A stretch of 6,141 bases of DNA from Acidobacteriaceae bacterium. Lineage in GTDB: Bacteria; Acidobacteriota; Terriglobia; Terriglobales; Acidobacteriaceae. The stretch lies in the NCBI GenBank assembly GCA_003132825.1, contig PKYX01000432.1, positions 1-6,141 of the forward strand. The letters are read 5' to 3'. Below are positions 5,718-6,141 of the stretch, piece by piece. The notes under the pieces are model-generated. The model searched no databases. It was given only the letters and a program-made list of their open reading frames with translations, and was not told where the DNA came from. A program made the position numbers and the translations under genes. Each line of letters begins with the position of its first letter. Within the stretch, counting starts at the first letter, position 1.

Positions 5718-5749
5718 TTCGCTCAGGACGCCAGCTGATAGGATTTCGA

Positions 5750-6141
5750 CTAACGCTGTGCGACTACTTGGACCTTCTCGCCGTCGGCAATTACCCTATT
5801 CTTGAAGCTGGAAGTGGATAGCTCGGCACCCCACTGGCTGCCGGTCCAGATTTGCATAAGGGCATATTCTCCCCCGAGACTGGCGAACAGCAGGCTGGGT
5901 GGGTGAATTCTGTTTGGAGACTGCACCGTACCCGTGCTGATCGCGATGCTGTTGTTGCCGCTGAGGGTGGACAGGCGGTACATGGTCGAGGACGTGCTAG
6001 GATCGCTCGCAGTCACCACGTATTTGCCGGCTGGGTATGTCTTTTGTCCGACGGTGAAGCCGAACGGAACGTTAACGACCATGCTGTGGCTTTGCGCGAA
6101 TGATGGCGTCACGGCCGCGAGCAATAAGATAGTGCCTAACA
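5750..6141 (-). CDS. Partial secreted beta-rich hypothetical protein (N-terminal edge cut by window)
   Basis: Small exported protein of unknown function, cut at its N-terminus by the window edge. The frame stays open past a TTG at 6122-6124 to the edge, adding LGTIL and a codon ending in TG that could itself be the start. The resulting LGTILLLAAVTPSFA is the hydrophobic core and cleavage site of a signal peptide, with cleavage likely after SFA and before QSHS. The mature part, about 114 residues, is rich in Val, Ser and Thr with alternating hydrophobics typical of beta strands: MVVNVPFGFTVGQKTYPAGKY, then SLLFASLGGEYALMQIW and GAELS, ending KVQVVAQR. From memory, this VNVPF...PAGxY...YxLxQxW...GxEL pattern is common in Acidobacteriota secreted hypotheticals. 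It has no Cys and no catalytic motif. The stop is TAG at 5750-5752, and a strong hairpin follows. Confidence 0.8.
   Translation of the reverse strand, partial: LGTILLLAAVTPSFAQSHSMVVNVPFGFTVGQKTYPAGKYVVTASDPSTSSTMYRLSTLSGNNSIAISTGTVQSPNRIHPPSLLFASLGGEYALMQIWTGSQWGAELSTSSFKNRVIADGEKVQVVAQR

Larger units (their letters stand above)
5229..5749. other. Palindrome-rich non-coding region
   Basis: No convincing gene lies in these 521 bases; the short open frames on both strands lack recognisable motifs and family similarity. The right half carries a series of small inverted repeats: GTCCGCT/AGCGGAC (5464-5480, 3-nt loop), ACTCG/CGAGT (5541-5555), ATCCGGAT (5563-5570), CTCCCA/TGGGAG (5623-5654, with CCGC/GCGG nested inside) and the long hairpin annotated separately. 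In minus-strand RNA the ACTCG/CGAGT stem is followed by GUUUCGGCCUUUUG, a weak terminator-like tail. The left half holds a possible promoter toward the acetyltransferase gene and an 8-base direct repeat CGCAACCA (5290-5297 and 5318-5325). The region could be a long 3' UTR, a small structured RNA or decayed sequence; I recognise no known RNA family. Confidence 0.5.

Noticed and set aside
5378..5821. A 147-codon plus-strand open frame spanning the palindrome-rich gap and the tail of the secreted-protein gene
   Set aside because: It crosses several hairpins, overlaps a better gene in antisense, and has no recognisable protein features.

Overview
This 6.1-kb window looks like ordinary chromosomal DNA from a GC-rich bacterium. 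All six supported protein genes lie on the minus strand, so transcription runs right to left. The best lineage hint is the partial gene at the right edge. It has a signal peptide, then a short beta-rich domain with a VNVPFGF...PAGKYVV start and a YALMQIW...GAEL end, a pattern I associate from memory with secreted hypothetical proteins of Acidobacteriota. The other genes (MFS_3 exporter, pirin, YdeI/DUF1905 protein, cysteine synthase, PAT-type acetyltransferase) fit that lineage but are too widespread to prove it.

In transcription order: a secreted beta-rich protein cut by the right edge (5750-6141); a 520-bp non-coding stretch rich in short palindromes, including a long hairpin at 5669-5717; a phosphinothricin-acetyltransferase-like GNAT enzyme (4728-5228); a 109-bp gap with three copies of a CGCAAGT heptamer that can form two mutually exclusive hairpins; a PLP-dependent cysteine synthase (3704-4618); a roughly 300-bp spacer; a 154-residue DUF1905/YdeI-type protein (2941-3405); a 159-bp gap with a good extended -10 promoter and Shine-Dalgarno site; a pirin (1876-2781); a 138-bp gap with a weak terminator-like hairpin and a longer 44-bp inverted repeat; a 12-TM MFS_3 exporter with its usual C-terminal soluble domain (127-1737); and a short left-edge tail without a supported gene.

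The genes share a strand, but gaps of 100-500 bp, some with their own promoter or hairpin signals, argue for several small transcription units rather than one operon. The functions are loosely compatible with chemical-stress handling (efflux, acyl transfer to small amines, cysteine/thiol supply, pirin, YdeI), but nothing shows that they form one pathway.

I found no mobile element, CRISPR array, tRNA or rRNA, and no convincing new multi-gene system. The observations most worth a second look are non-coding: the hairpin at 5669-5717, whose two mismatches both become G-U wobbles in minus-strand RNA; the three-arm repeat upstream of the cysteine synthase; and the inverted repeat upstream of the exporter. 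A Gly replaces the usual Ser in the substrate loop of the cysteine synthase, which may bear on its substrate.
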